Assembly (NCBI GenBank): GCA_902579285.1
Contig: CACHGA010000001.1
Span: 287,411-351,410, forward strand
Length of the DNA: 64,000 bases
Source of the DNA: an uncultured Pelagibacteraceae bacterium
Lineage (GTDB): Bacteria; Pseudomonadota; Alphaproteobacteria; Pelagibacterales; Pelagibacteraceae
Direction: 5' to 3'
The notes under the pieces are model-generated. The model had not been told where the DNA came from and did not search any database. It was given only the letters and a program-made list of their open reading frames with translations. Shown here piece after piece: positions 32,201-39,203 of this stretch. Numbering within the stretch: position 1 is the first letter of the stretch; every line of letters starts with the position of its first letter. The position numbers and the translations under genes are program-made.

Positions 32201-33094
32201 TCATATTAAGTTGGCACAATTTCGATGTAACATTGAATGTAACTCTATAAGTTTATCAAAGTCTTTATTATATCCACCTCCAAGAACACCACATAAAGGT
32301 ACTTCTTTAGAGTAGAAATTATCGATAACTGTTTTATCTCTTTGGTCTATCCCGTCGTCAGTTAATTTTAATTTGCCAAGTTTGTCTTGATAATGAACAT
32401 CAACTCCAGCTATATAAAAAACGAAATCAAAGTTCATTTTATTTAGTTTTAACAAGTTATTTTTTAATATCTCAAGATAATCTTTATCTTCTAGATTTTC
32501 TTCAAGTTCCACATCAAGGTTGCTATTTGATTTTTTTGCTGGATAATTGGTTTTACAATGCATACTAAATGTAAATATATTTTTATCATTTTTAAAAATT
32601 TCAGAGTTTCCATTTCCTTGATGCACATCAAGATCTAAAATTAATATATTTTTAATCTTTTTTCGATACTTTAAATAATTAGCTGCTACTGCAACATCAT
32701 TAAAAACACAGTAACCTGCTCCATGATCATAGGATGCATGGTGACTTCCGCCAGCAGTATTGCAGGCAAGTTTAAAATCTAATGCTAGTTTGCTAGCCAA
32801 AACTGTACCTCCAGTTGCTAAAAATGATCTTTTTATTACAGTATCATTTATTGGAAAACCAATTTTAACTTCAGATTTTTTATCAAGAGTTTTATTTTTA
32901 ATATCATTTATATATTTAGTTGAATGTGATTTACTTAAAGTTTCAATAGAACATTCTTTTGGAATATAAAATTTATCTACTACTTTTTTTTCTAAAAGGT
33001 AATTTGCTAAAGCACTAAATTTTTTAATAGGAAAAACACTATTTTCATTTATTTTTGCAACGTATTCAGGGTGATTGACTACTGGTAATTTCAT
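32201..33094 (-). CDS. Histone deacetylase family hydrolase (AcuC/acetylpolyamine amidohydrolase type)
   Basis: Zinc amidohydrolase of the class II HDAC-like family; bacterial members act on acetyl-lysine or acetylated polyamines. The 297-aa protein has the catalytic GGSHHASYDHGAGYCVFNDVAVAA (tandem His pair and metal region), LDLDVHQGNGNSEIF (Asp-x-His zinc ligands), FTFSMHCKTNYP, and YIAGVDVHYQDKLGKLKLTDDG plus a C-terminal VLGGGYNKD. Length is typical. Its upstream DNA is odd: a fragment copied from the tmRNA 3' end lies 3-30 bp before its ATG, occupying the expected ribosome-binding region, so the gene's own leader has probably been replaced by the islet junction. Confidence 0.9.
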   Translation of the reverse strand: MKLPVVNHPEYVAKINENSVFPIKKFSALANYLLEKKVVDKFYIPKECSIETLSKSHSTKYINDIKNKTLDKKSEVKIGFPINDTVIKRSFLATGGTVLASKLALDFKLACNTAGGSHHASYDHGAGYCVFNDVAVAANYLKYRKKIKNILILDLDVHQGNGNSEIFKNDKNIFTFSMHCKTNYPAKKSNSNLDVELEENLEDKDYLEILKNNLLKLNKMNFDFVFYIAGVDVHYQDKLGKLKLTDDGIDQRDKTVIDNFYSKEVPLCGVLGGGYNKDFDKLIELHSMLHRNCANLI

Positions 33095-33098
33095 TTTA

Positions 33099-33142
33099 AA
33101 AGGGGCGTTCTGTTGCCAGGTGCCCGAACCTCATTTCGTTAA
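33099..33142 (-). repeat. Displaced partial copy of the tmRNA coding-piece 3' end (att-like)
   Basis: Read on the minus strand it carries GGGCACCTGGCAACAGAACG plus CCC, the same hairpin that closes the intact tmRNA at 34922-34946, then CTTTT. 27 bp are identical; the further part toward 33142 matches the intact gene at about 13 of 18 positions, so it is diverged rather than a recent perfect duplication. It lacks the tag, acceptor stem and T-arm and cannot function as tmRNA. Confidence 0.75.
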
Positions 33143-33154
33143 TCCTTGTTATAT

Positions 33155-33202
33155 AATAATTATTTTACAACCTAAAGCCCAAAACTGGTTCTTCACTGCG
33201 TC
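33155..33202 (+). repeat. 48-bp direct repeat, left copy
   Basis: Identical over 48 bp to 34817-34864, same orientation. It starts AATAATTATTTTACAACC and ends TTCACTGCGTC. It lies just before the beta-barrel gene; the pair brackets the two-gene unit precisely. It includes no convincing inverted repeat. Possibly a cassette recombination site or the scar of a tandem duplication. Confidence 0.9.
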
Positions 33203-33241
33203 GGTATTGCTTCAATTACTATATCTGTATATGGTGAGTTA

Positions 33242-34102
33242 ATGAGAAAAATATTGTCATTAATTTTTGCTTCATTTTTTTTTGTGTCAGCTTCACATGC
33301 TGATCTTGAAAATAGAATATCAGAAATCATTGCAGGCTGGATACCAGGAGAAGGTATAACTGAAGTCGGAGTTGAATTAAATGATGCAGATAATGATAAT
33401 ATCAATTTTTCAATTCTAGGAGTTCGAAGTATAGAAAAAACTGATGACTCAAATGTTTTTACTCAATTTAGTTTAAGAAATGAGGAAAAAAATAGCTCAG
33501 GAAGATTAACTGGAAATTTAGGTTTTGGTTTAAGAGAATTAAACGAAGATCAATCTTTTATGTATGGAGCTAATGTTTTTTTAGATGCAGATATATTAGA
33601 AGGACATAAAAGATTAGGATTAGGTTTGGAAACCAAATCGTCACTAGTGGATTTAAGCACAAATTATTATCAAGGATTAACTAGAATGAAAATAGTTGAT
33701 GAAACTGAAGAAAAAGTCTTAAGTGGTTGGGACTATAATTTAACAACGCAAGTTCCATATTATCCGTGGATTAATTTAAATCTAGAGGGATATAAATGGA
33801 ATGCTGAAAAAGCAATTACAGACTCTAAAGGAATGGTCTATGGATCTGAATTTAATATTAATCCAGTAGTACAATTTAATTTTTCTCTGGATAAATCAAG
33901 CAACGAGGGCGTTGAAGATATTTACAAAGCAGAGCTATTATTTACTTACCCTCCAAGGGAAAATATTAGAACAATGCAAGACGGTAAATCAGATGTTGCA
34001 TTTGAAAAGGATAATATGCAGGCAAAACTAACTGAAAAAGTAAGAAGAAATAATAACTTGGCAGTTGAGATTCAAGGAGCAGTTATTGTAACGAGCAAAT
34101 AA
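33242..34102 (+). CDS. Stand-alone inverse-autotransporter (intimin/invasin-type) beta-barrel protein
   Basis: Secreted outer-membrane protein of 286 aa. The signal peptide is residues 1-20 (cleavage after SASHA), and the rest matches the inverse-autotransporter beta domain (IAT_beta). Recognisable family segments are FTQFSLRNEE..GNLGFGLREL, SFMYGANVFLDADILEGHKR with LGLGLE, DLSTNYYQGLTRMK, GWDYNLTTQVPYYPWINLNLEGYKWN and the terminal AKLTEKVRRNNNLAVEIQ that follows the last strand. In intimins and invasins this domain is followed by a long Ig-like passenger; here the frame ends about 10 residues later. A GGTGAG site precedes ATG 33242. The next gene, a secreted protein, starts 2 bp downstream and may supply the exposed part. 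Family call by motif recognition; function inferred. Confidence 0.8.
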   Translation: MRKILSLIFASFFFVSASHADLENRISEIIAGWIPGEGITEVGVELNDADNDNINFSILGVRSIEKTDDSNVFTQFSLRNEEKNSSGRLTGNLGFGLRELNEDQSFMYGANVFLDADILEGHKRLGLGLETKSSLVDLSTNYYQGLTRMKIVDETEEKVLSGWDYNLTTQVPYYPWINLNLEGYKWNAEKAITDSKGMVYGSEFNINPVVQFNFSLDKSSNEGVEDIYKAELLFTYPPRENIRTMQDGKSDVAFEKDNMQAKLTEKVRRNNNLAVEIQGAVIVTSK

Positions 34103-34104
34103 TT

Positions 34105-34821
34105 ATGAAAAAAATAAAAACATTTTTAATTTCAATTATATTTACATCTATTTTTTGTGGTAATGTTGTTGCTGGAACAGGCGAAGCAACAGAGTATAAA
34201 ATAAATATATTTAAGATAGAATTGTGCGACAGTAGCAGTACAGCATCAGTGTGCAATGGTGCTGTTACTATTTTTGATGGTAACTCAGGTGATATTGACA
34301 TTGCTAATACAACTGCTGGAGCAGCTGCAGCAAGTTTAGGAAATGCAAATGCCGCAAAATTTGGAACAGCGTATACTTATTTACAGATTACAATGGGTAG
34401 AGACTTTACAGTTAAAGGATCTGCGGCCGATGGTAGTGGAACTACCTGCCATACTAAAAGCAATGGATCAGCAGGAACACTTGCTAAAGGATCAGAAGAC
34501 GCAGGAGAAGAAGCATCGGCAACTTTGTATGCAGCTGTGAATGGAACAAGTGTTGGCGATAATTTAACTGGTCTACAGACTTTAACAGACACTACAGGAG
34601 TTGCATCAACTATGGATGAAGATGATGAGTTTTTTCAGTACAGACAACAATTAGCAAATACATTTATTATGGAACCAGGAAATATACCAAGTGTAACTAT
34701 TGCATTTGGTACTGATAATGCTGTAGGGGCTATTGATAATATGGGAGACTCTTGTGAGACAGTTGGTGCTGCAAAAGGATTGTACGCAGCAGAACCTGAT
34801 GTAACAGTCACTATAGAATAA
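34105..34821 (+). CDS. Unrecognised secreted Gly/Ala/Ser/Thr-rich protein paired with the beta-barrel
   Basis: I do not recognise this 238-aa protein. It has a signal peptide (residues 1-23, likely cleavage after NVVA). The mature part is acidic, almost free of Lys/Arg and rich in Gly, Ala, Ser, Thr and Asp, unlike every neighbour. Four Cys in the mature part (ELCDSSSTASVCNG, TTCHTK, DSCETV) could form two disulfides. Predicted character is beta-rich with long loops, ending DVTVTIE, like a surface or fibre subunit rather than an enzyme. Composition differs: bases 34381-34500 are 43% G+C by count, against 25% for 33421-33480 in the preceding gene. It is 2 bp from the beta-barrel gene, so one operon; its stop codon lies in the right 48-bp repeat. 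Confidence 0.75.
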   Translation: MKKIKTFLISIIFTSIFCGNVVAGTGEATEYKINIFKIELCDSSSTASVCNGAVTIFDGNSGDIDIANTTAGAAAASLGNANAAKFGTAYTYLQITMGRDFTVKGSAADGSGTTCHTKSNGSAGTLAKGSEDAGEEASATLYAAVNGTSVGDNLTGLQTLTDTTGVASTMDEDDEFFQYRQQLANTFIMEPGNIPSVTIAFGTDNAVGAIDNMGDSCETVGAAKGLYAAEPDVTVTIE

Positions 34822-34864
34822 TTATTTTACAACCTAAAGCCCAAAACTGGTTCTTCACTGCGTC
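34817..34864 (+). repeat. 48-bp direct repeat, right copy
   Basis: Perfect copy of 33155-33202. The stop codon of the secreted-protein gene (34819-34821) lies inside it, and the tmRNA coding piece ends about 57 bp further right. The flanking sequences differ immediately on both sides. Confidence 0.9.
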
Positions 34865-34921
34865 CATAGTGCGTCAGAAAATTTTTAATTGTTTATATTA
34901 AAGAAGAAGCAGAGATTTAAA

Positions 34922-35145
34922 GGGGCGTTCTGTTGCCAGGTGCCCCGGACCCCGTTTACTTAATTAACAAGTTAATTAAGCAGCAAGTGCAAATTTATTA
35001 TTTGCATTTATAATTAGCCCGTTACGTCGGAACCATCTCGAACGAAAGAATAGCCTTTAGACACTCGTCGATTCTGATTCACCCCCATAAGTTGTAAATG
35101 GTGGAGGTGGTGGGTACTGCCCCCACGTCCGCAATGTTTATTACG
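34922..35145 (-). ncRNA. ssrA: Permuted (two-piece) tmRNA
   Basis: Rescues stalled ribosomes by trans-translation. Read on the minus strand, the acceptor piece comes first. It has a T-arm GTGGG/CCCAC with loop GGCAGTA (35110-35126), then acceptor strand CACCTCC (35109-35103), discriminator A and an encoded CCA ending at 35099. A 12-nt spacer follows (35098-35087). The coding piece begins GGGGGTGAATC at 35086, whose first 7 bases pair with CACCTCC. It continues with the GAATCGACGAG D-loop analogue, a tag frame at 35005-34976 and a closing hairpin GGGGC/GCCCC at 34946-34922. AGTGT (35065-35061) and ACATT (35137-35133) can form part of helix P2 joining the pieces. Order acceptor-spacer-coding is the alphaproteobacterial permutation. 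The right boundary is approximate. Confidence 0.95.
34976..35005 (-). other. tmRNA proteolysis-tag reading frame (ANNKFALAA-stop)
   Basis: Codons GCA AAT AAT AAA TTT GCA CTT GCT GCT TAA encode a 9-residue tag ending ALAA, the ClpXP/SspB-type degron end seen in proteobacteria. The resume codon is taken as GCA by analogy with E. coli ANDENYALAA; the true resume point could be one codon earlier. Confidence 0.88.
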
Positions 35146-35184
35146 AAACTCGTTTATCGTCATAGTTGGAAAACCAACAGATAT

Positions 35185-35212
35185 AATATAAAATCAAAAA
35201 ATAAAGATTCAA
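35185..35212 (-). promoter_or_regulatory. Candidate tmRNA promoter
   Basis: On the minus strand TTGAAT (35212-35207) and TATATT (35190-35185) are 16 bp apart. Transcription would start about 35178, roughly 30-40 nt before the acceptor piece. The region is very AT-rich, so chance matches are likely. Confidence 0.4.
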
Positions 35213-35224
35213 TAAATAATTTAA

Positions 35225-36172
35225 ATGAAACTCACAAAAGAGCAAAAAAGCGAAATTTTAGAACAACAATCACAAAAGAATGTAACTAAAAGGGTGACTT
35301 CTCCAGAACTAGAAAAAATTCTTTATGAAGCAATGCCAGTCTTAGACCATGGTTTTGTGAGAGTAGTTGATTATATGGGGGATGACACCTCTATAGTTCA
35401 ATCTGCAAGAGTTTCATACGGGAAAGGCACAAAAAAAGTTTCAACAGACAATGGTTTGATAAAATATTTAATGAGACATCGACATAGCACCCCCTTTGAA
35501 ATGTGTGAAATTAAATATCATATCAAACTTCCAATTTTTATCGCCAGACAATGGATTAGACATAGAACAGCAAATGTGAACGAATATTCTGCAAGATATT
35601 CTATTATGGATAAAGAATTTTACGTTCCTTCAAAAGAAAATCTAGCTGCTCAATCTACAAATAATAGACAAGGTAGAGGTGATTTAATAAACGGAACACA
35701 AGCCGATAGTATTTTAAAAATATTAAAGGAAGACGCTGAAAGAAATTACAAACATTATGAAGAAATGCTTAATGAAAAATATGATGGAAGTATAATTGAT
35801 GATAATAAAAAAGGTTTAGCGAGGGAATTAGCCAGGATGAATTTAACACTTAATTCTTATACCCAATGGTATTGGAAAACTGATTTATTAAATCTTCTAA
35901 ATTTTTTAGCTTTAAGGGCAGATAGTCATGCACAATTTGAAATCAGAGAGTACGCAAGCACAATGTTAAACACGGTAAAAAAATGGGTACCTATAACTTA
36001 TGATGCTTTTATTGATTACAGAGTCGGAGGAATGGAGATTTCAGCAAAAGGTAAAATAGTAATTCAAAAAATGATTAAAGGTGAAAAGTGCGATATCAAC
36101 AGCTCAGGCTTGTCAAAAAGAGAATGGAATGAGTTGATGCAATCGTTTGGTTTTACCCAATATCTTTCATAA
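35225..36172 (+). CDS. thyX: Flavin-dependent thymidylate synthase ThyX
   Basis: Makes dTMP from dUMP using methylene-tetrahydrofolate and FADH2, without needing ThyA or producing dihydrofolate. The 315-aa protein has [28 protein letters not shown], then the ThyX signature [15 protein letters not shown] (consensus RHRxxSxNxxSxR with Thr for the first Ser), and the late [28 protein letters not shown]. The length is above the minimal ThyX size, typical of alphaproteobacterial forms. The start lies just upstream of the tmRNA promoter region. The 3' end overlaps the convergent mrp gene by 20 bp. Confidence 0.96.
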   Translation: MKLTKEQKSEILEQQSQKNVTKRVTSPELEKILYEAMPVLDHGFVRVVDYMGDDTSIVQSARVSYGKGTKKVSTDNGLIKYLMRHRHSTPFEMCEIKYHIKLPIFIARQWIRHRTANVNEYSARYSIMDKEFYVPSKENLAAQSTNNRQGRGDLINGTQADSILKILKEDAERNYKHYEEMLNEKYDGSIIDDNKKGLARELARMNLTLNSYTQWYWKTDLLNLLNFLALRADSHAQFEIREYASTMLNTVKKWVPITYDAFIDYRVGGMEISAKGKIVIQKMIKGEKCDINSSGLSKREWNELMQSFGFTQYLS

Positions 36173-36977
36173 TTTTTTTTGCGATATCTAAAAATATTTT
36201 AGATATTTCATGATCTGGTTCTTTATAGGTCAATGGCAAACCAAGATCAGCAGACTCTCTTAGTTGTGTGCTTATAGGTATTTGACCAAGAAATTTTTTG
36301 TCAAATTGTTTTGCAGTTTTTTCAACCCCACCTTCTCCAAATATATTGTATTTTTTTCCATCATCACCTTTAAAAAAGCTCATGTTATCAACTAAACCAA
36401 GAATTTTTATTTTAGTTTTATCGAACATTTGAATACCTCTTTGTACATCCATTAAAGCTAGCTCTTGGGGTGTTGAAACAATAATTGATCCATCAACTTT
36501 GATATCTTGTGCGAAAGTAAGCTGCGTATCTCCAGTTCCTGGAGGCATATCAATAATTAAAAAATCTAAATCTTTCCAAGCTACTTTTTCAGTTAAAGTT
36601 TTGATAGCACTTATAACCATAGGACCTCTCCAAATCATTGGAGTTTTCTCATCAACTAAAAAACCTAAAGACATAAATTGTGCTCCATATTTTTCTAACG
36701 GGAATAACAATTTTCCGTCACTCTTTGGTTTTTCATTAAGACCTATAACTTTTGGAAGAGATGGGCCATAAATGTCGGCATCTAGTAAGCCAACTTTTTT
36801 ACCTAGTTTTTGAAGTGCAAAAGTTAAATTTATTGCAAAAGTTGATTTACCGACCCCGCCTTTAGCGCTAGAGACCATTATTGTAAAATTGGTGCCTTTT
36901 ATTGGGTTTTTTTTGAATTCTTTCGGAGCAGGTTTTTCTTTGGGTTTTTTGTTAGTTTCGGCTTTGTTTTCAGACAT
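36153..36977 (-). CDS. mrp: Mrp/ApbC-type iron-sulfur carrier P-loop ATPase
   Basis: Deviant P-loop ATPase of the Mrp/NBP35 family that helps load Fe-S clusters. The 274-aa protein has [17 protein letters not shown] (deviant Walker A, about residues 33-49), [47 protein letters not shown] and VDNMSFF. In longer Mrp proteins this last motif leads to a CxxC pair; here [19 protein letters not shown] has no CxxC. The N-terminal DUF59 (MIP18-like) domain is absent, replaced by a Lys/Pro-rich stretch. Overlaps convergent thyX by 20 bp; divergent from hflK with a 54-bp gap. Confidence 0.92.
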   Translation of the reverse strand: MSENKAETNKKPKEKPAPKEFKKNPIKGTNFTIMVSSAKGGVGKSTFAINLTFALQKLGKKVGLLDADIYGPSLPKVIGLNEKPKSDGKLLFPLEKYGAQFMSLGFLVDEKTPMIWRGPMVISAIKTLTEKVAWKDLDFLIIDMPPGTGDTQLTFAQDIKVDGSIIVSTPQELALMDVQRGIQMFDKTKIKILGLVDNMSFFKGDDGKKYNIFGEGGVEKTAKQFDKKFLGQIPISTQLRESADLGLPLTYKEPDHEISKIFLDIAKKIMKDIG

Positions 36978-37031
36978 TATATCGCTTCATCATAACTTGT
37001 TTTTATTCAAAAAGTCACTATATAAAGTGTC

Positions 37032-38141
37032 ATGTCAAAAGACGATAATATATTCAAAAATGATTCACCATGGGGATCGCCTCCTGGTGGTGGACAAGGT
37101 AGAGGTGATGGAAATGGATCAGGACAAAGACGACAACCACCTAATATTGACGACTTAATAAGAAAAGCACAAGGTTCAGTTGGCAGAATTTTTCCAGGTG
37201 GAAAAGGAGGCAACAAACCAATTTATTTAGGAATTATAGTTTTATTAGTACTATGGGCTCTAAGCGGTCTTTATAGAGTATTACCAGACGAGCAAGGTGT
37301 AGTTTTAAGGTTTGGAAAATTTGTAACAACAACTCAACCTGGTTTAAATTATCATATTCCATATCCTATTGAGAGAGTTCTCACACCCAAAGTAACAAAA
37401 GTAAATCGTATAGATGTAGGTTTTAGATCAGAAAGTGATAGCGGAAGATCATCAGGTGTAGGAGATGTTTCAGAAGAAAGTTTAATGTTAACAGGTGATG
37501 AAAATATTGTAGACATAGACTATTCAGTTTTTTGGGTAATAAAAGATGCAGGAAAATTTCTCTTTAATATTCAAAGTCCATTAGAGACAGTAAAAGCAGC
37601 CTCAGAAACAGCTATGAGAGAAGTCATTGCGAAAAGCCAAATTCAATCAATTTTAACCGAAGGAAGATCAAAAATAGAAACTGAGGTACAAGAAATTACA
37701 CAAGGAATTTTAGATGAATATGGTTCGGGAATTCAAGTTACACAAGTACAAACACAAAAAGCAGATCCACCTGATCAAGTAATTGATGCTTTTAGAGATG
37801 TTCAAGCGGCGCGAGCTGATAGAGAAAGATCAAAAAACGAAGCAGAGGCATATGCTAACGACGTTATACCAAGAGCGCGAGGTGAAGCTGAGAAAGTTTT
37901 ACAACAAGCGGAAGCATATAAAAAAGAAGTTGTAGCAAAAGCTGAGGGTGAAGCTAGTAGATTTTTAGCTATATATAATGAGTATAAAGACGCGAAACAA
38001 GTAACTCAAGAAAGAATGTATTTAGAAACAATGGAAAAAGTTTTAGCTGATATTGATAAAGTTATTATTGATAAAAACTCAGGTTCAGGGGTAGTTCCTT
38101 ATTTACCACTTCCTGAAATTAAGAAGAAAGCACAACAATGA
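37032..38141 (+). CDS. hflK: FtsH modulator HflK (SPFH/band 7)
   Basis: Membrane protein that with HflC forms a large cage around the FtsH protease. The 369-aa protein has a Gly/Asn/Gln-rich cytoplasmic N-terminus (PWGSPPGGGQGRGDGNGSG), one transmembrane helix (YLGIIVLLVLWALSGLYRV, about residues 66-84), and the band-7 domain starting LPDEQGVVLRFGKFVTTTQPGLNYHIPYPIE. A coiled-coil, Ala/Glu-rich region then leads to the C-terminal PYLPLPEI. The start of hflC overlaps its end by 4 bp. Family call firm. Confidence 0.96.
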   Translation: MSKDDNIFKNDSPWGSPPGGGQGRGDGNGSGQRRQPPNIDDLIRKAQGSVGRIFPGGKGGNKPIYLGIIVLLVLWALSGLYRVLPDEQGVVLRFGKFVTTTQPGLNYHIPYPIERVLTPKVTKVNRIDVGFRSESDSGRSSGVGDVSEESLMLTGDENIVDIDYSVFWVIKDAGKFLFNIQSPLETVKAASETAMREVIAKSQIQSILTEGRSKIETEVQEITQGILDEYGSGIQVTQVQTQKADPPDQVIDAFRDVQAARADRERSKNEAEAYANDVIPRARGEAEKVLQQAEAYKKEVVAKAEGEASRFLAIYNEYKDAKQVTQERMYLETMEKVLADIDKVIIDKNSGSGVVPYLPLPEIKKKAQQ

Positions 38142-39010
38142 AAAAAATTTTAATAGGTGCATTAGTTGTTTTGGGCGTTGTAGCTTACCAAGCTTTATTT
38201 GTAGTTCAAGAAATTAACCAAGCAATTGTTTTACAATTTGGTGACCCAAAAAAAATAATTACAAAACCAGGATTAAATTATAAAATCCCTTTCATACAAA
38301 ACGTAGTATATTTAGATCGTAGAGTATTAAACTTAGACAATCCACCAGAAGAAGTAATTGCAGCAGACCAAAAAAGATTAATCGTTGATGCTTTTGCAAG
38401 ATTTAAAATTGTTGACCCGTTAAAATTCTATATATCGGTTGGAAATGAAAGAGTGGCAAGATCGAGACTAGCCACGATAATAAATTCAAGAATTAGAAGT
38501 GTGTTAGGTACCCAAGAACTAGCAACACTCTTATCAACCGATAGAGCGGTCCACATGGGAACAATTCAAAACGATGTAAATACAGAAGCCCAAAATTTTG
38601 GAATTACTATTGTTGATGTAAGAATAAAGAGGGCTGATTTACCACCTGCTAACAGTGAAGCAATTTACGCACGAATGCAGACAGAAAGACAAAGAGAGGC
38701 AAAAGAATTCAGAGCTCAAGGAGCTGAGATGGCCGCAAAAATAACTTCAACTGCCGACAAAGAAGTTACCGTAATTCTGGCAAATGCTAACAAACAGTCA
38801 GAGATCATGAAAGGTGAAGGAGATGGTACAAGAAATAGAATTTTTGCGCAGGCTTTTGGAAAAGATCCAGAGTTTTTTGGGTTTTACCGAGCTATGCAAT
38901 CATACGAAAAAGCGCTAATCGGTGGTGACACATCTCTAATTTTATCACCAGATAGCGATTTCTTTAAATTTTTTGGAAATACCGGAGTTATAAAAAGTAA
39001 AAAACAATAG
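38138..39010 (+). CDS. hflC: FtsH modulator HflC (SPFH/band 7)
   Basis: Partner of HflK in the FtsH-regulating complex. The 290-aa protein has an N-terminal transmembrane helix (ILIGALVVLGVVAYQALFVV), then the SPFH domain (VVQEINQAIVLQFGDPKKIITKPGLNYKIPFIQNVVYLDRRVLNLD), the ISDVRIKRADLPPANSEAIYARMQTERQREAKEFRAQG-type block (here VDVRIKRADLPP) and the FYRAMQSYEKAL segment near the end. Overlaps hflK by 4 bp, and the DUF2065 gene starts 7 bp later. Confidence 0.96.
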   Translation: MKKILIGALVVLGVVAYQALFVVQEINQAIVLQFGDPKKIITKPGLNYKIPFIQNVVYLDRRVLNLDNPPEEVIAADQKRLIVDAFARFKIVDPLKFYISVGNERVARSRLATIINSRIRSVLGTQELATLLSTDRAVHMGTIQNDVNTEAQNFGITIVDVRIKRADLPPANSEAIYARMQTERQREAKEFRAQGAEMAAKITSTADKEVTVILANANKQSEIMKGEGDGTRNRIFAQAFGKDPEFFGFYRAMQSYEKALIGGDTSLILSPDSDFFKFFGNTGVIKSKKQ

Positions 39011-39017
39011 TCACGGC

Positions 39018-39203
39018 ATGAAGGAATTCGTTATTGCTATTGGCTTAGTTTTGCTAATTGAAGGTATTTTATGCGCAGTTTTTCCAAATAAAATCATTAA
39101 TATGTCCAAATTAATACAGAATATATCGCCAGATACTTTAAGAAAATTTGGTTTTGTATTTGCAATAATAGGATTTATTATAATTTGGTATATAAAAAAA
39201 TAA
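39018..39203 (+). CDS. DUF2065 small membrane protein (YjeT family)
   Basis: A 61-aa protein with two predicted transmembrane helices (FVIAIGLVLLIEGILCAVFP and FGFVFAIIGFIIIWYI) and the family's conserved GLVLLIEGILCAVFPNKI start. YjeT-like genes sit between hflC and downstream genes in many proteobacteria, as here between hflC and htrA; the function is unknown. The stop codon overlaps the next ATG by one base (TAATG), so translation is probably coupled. Confidence 0.9.
   Translation: MKEFVIAIGLVLLIEGILCAVFPNKIINMSKLIQNISPDTLRKFGFVFAIIGFIIIWYIKK

Larger units (their letters stand above)
33098..34921. mobile_element. Accessory islet inserted at the tmRNA 3' end, bounded by a displaced tmRNA fragment
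   Basis: A 27-bp tract of the tmRNA coding-piece end (34919-34945) recurs in the same orientation at 33099-33125 beside the deacetylase gene, with weaker similarity continuing for about 18 bp. The DNA between holds two secreted-protein genes and two perfect 48-bp direct repeats. A displaced, diverged 3' end of tmRNA is what integration into ssrA by a tyrosine recombinase leaves behind. No integrase gene is present, so the element is either a relic or moved in trans. The repeats are seen; the integration history is inferred. Confidence 0.65.

Noticed and set aside
33155-33202. The 48-bp repeat as an integron attC or a CRISPR repeat
   Set aside because: Only two copies, 1.6 kb apart, no convincing imperfect hairpin and no spacer array.
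33193-33405. Minus-strand 70-aa open frame over the islet start
   Set aside because: It is antisense to the barrel protein's signal peptide region, with no ribosome-binding site or family resemblance.
34343-34540. Overlapping 65-aa plus-strand frame within the second islet gene
   Set aside because: It lies inside the signal-peptide-bearing frame, which has a proper start and stop; no independent support.
35098-35289. An open frame starting MVEVVGTAPTSAM, on the plus strand
   Set aside because: It is the reverse complement of the tmRNA acceptor piece (T-arm and CCA) running into thyX; no coding evidence.
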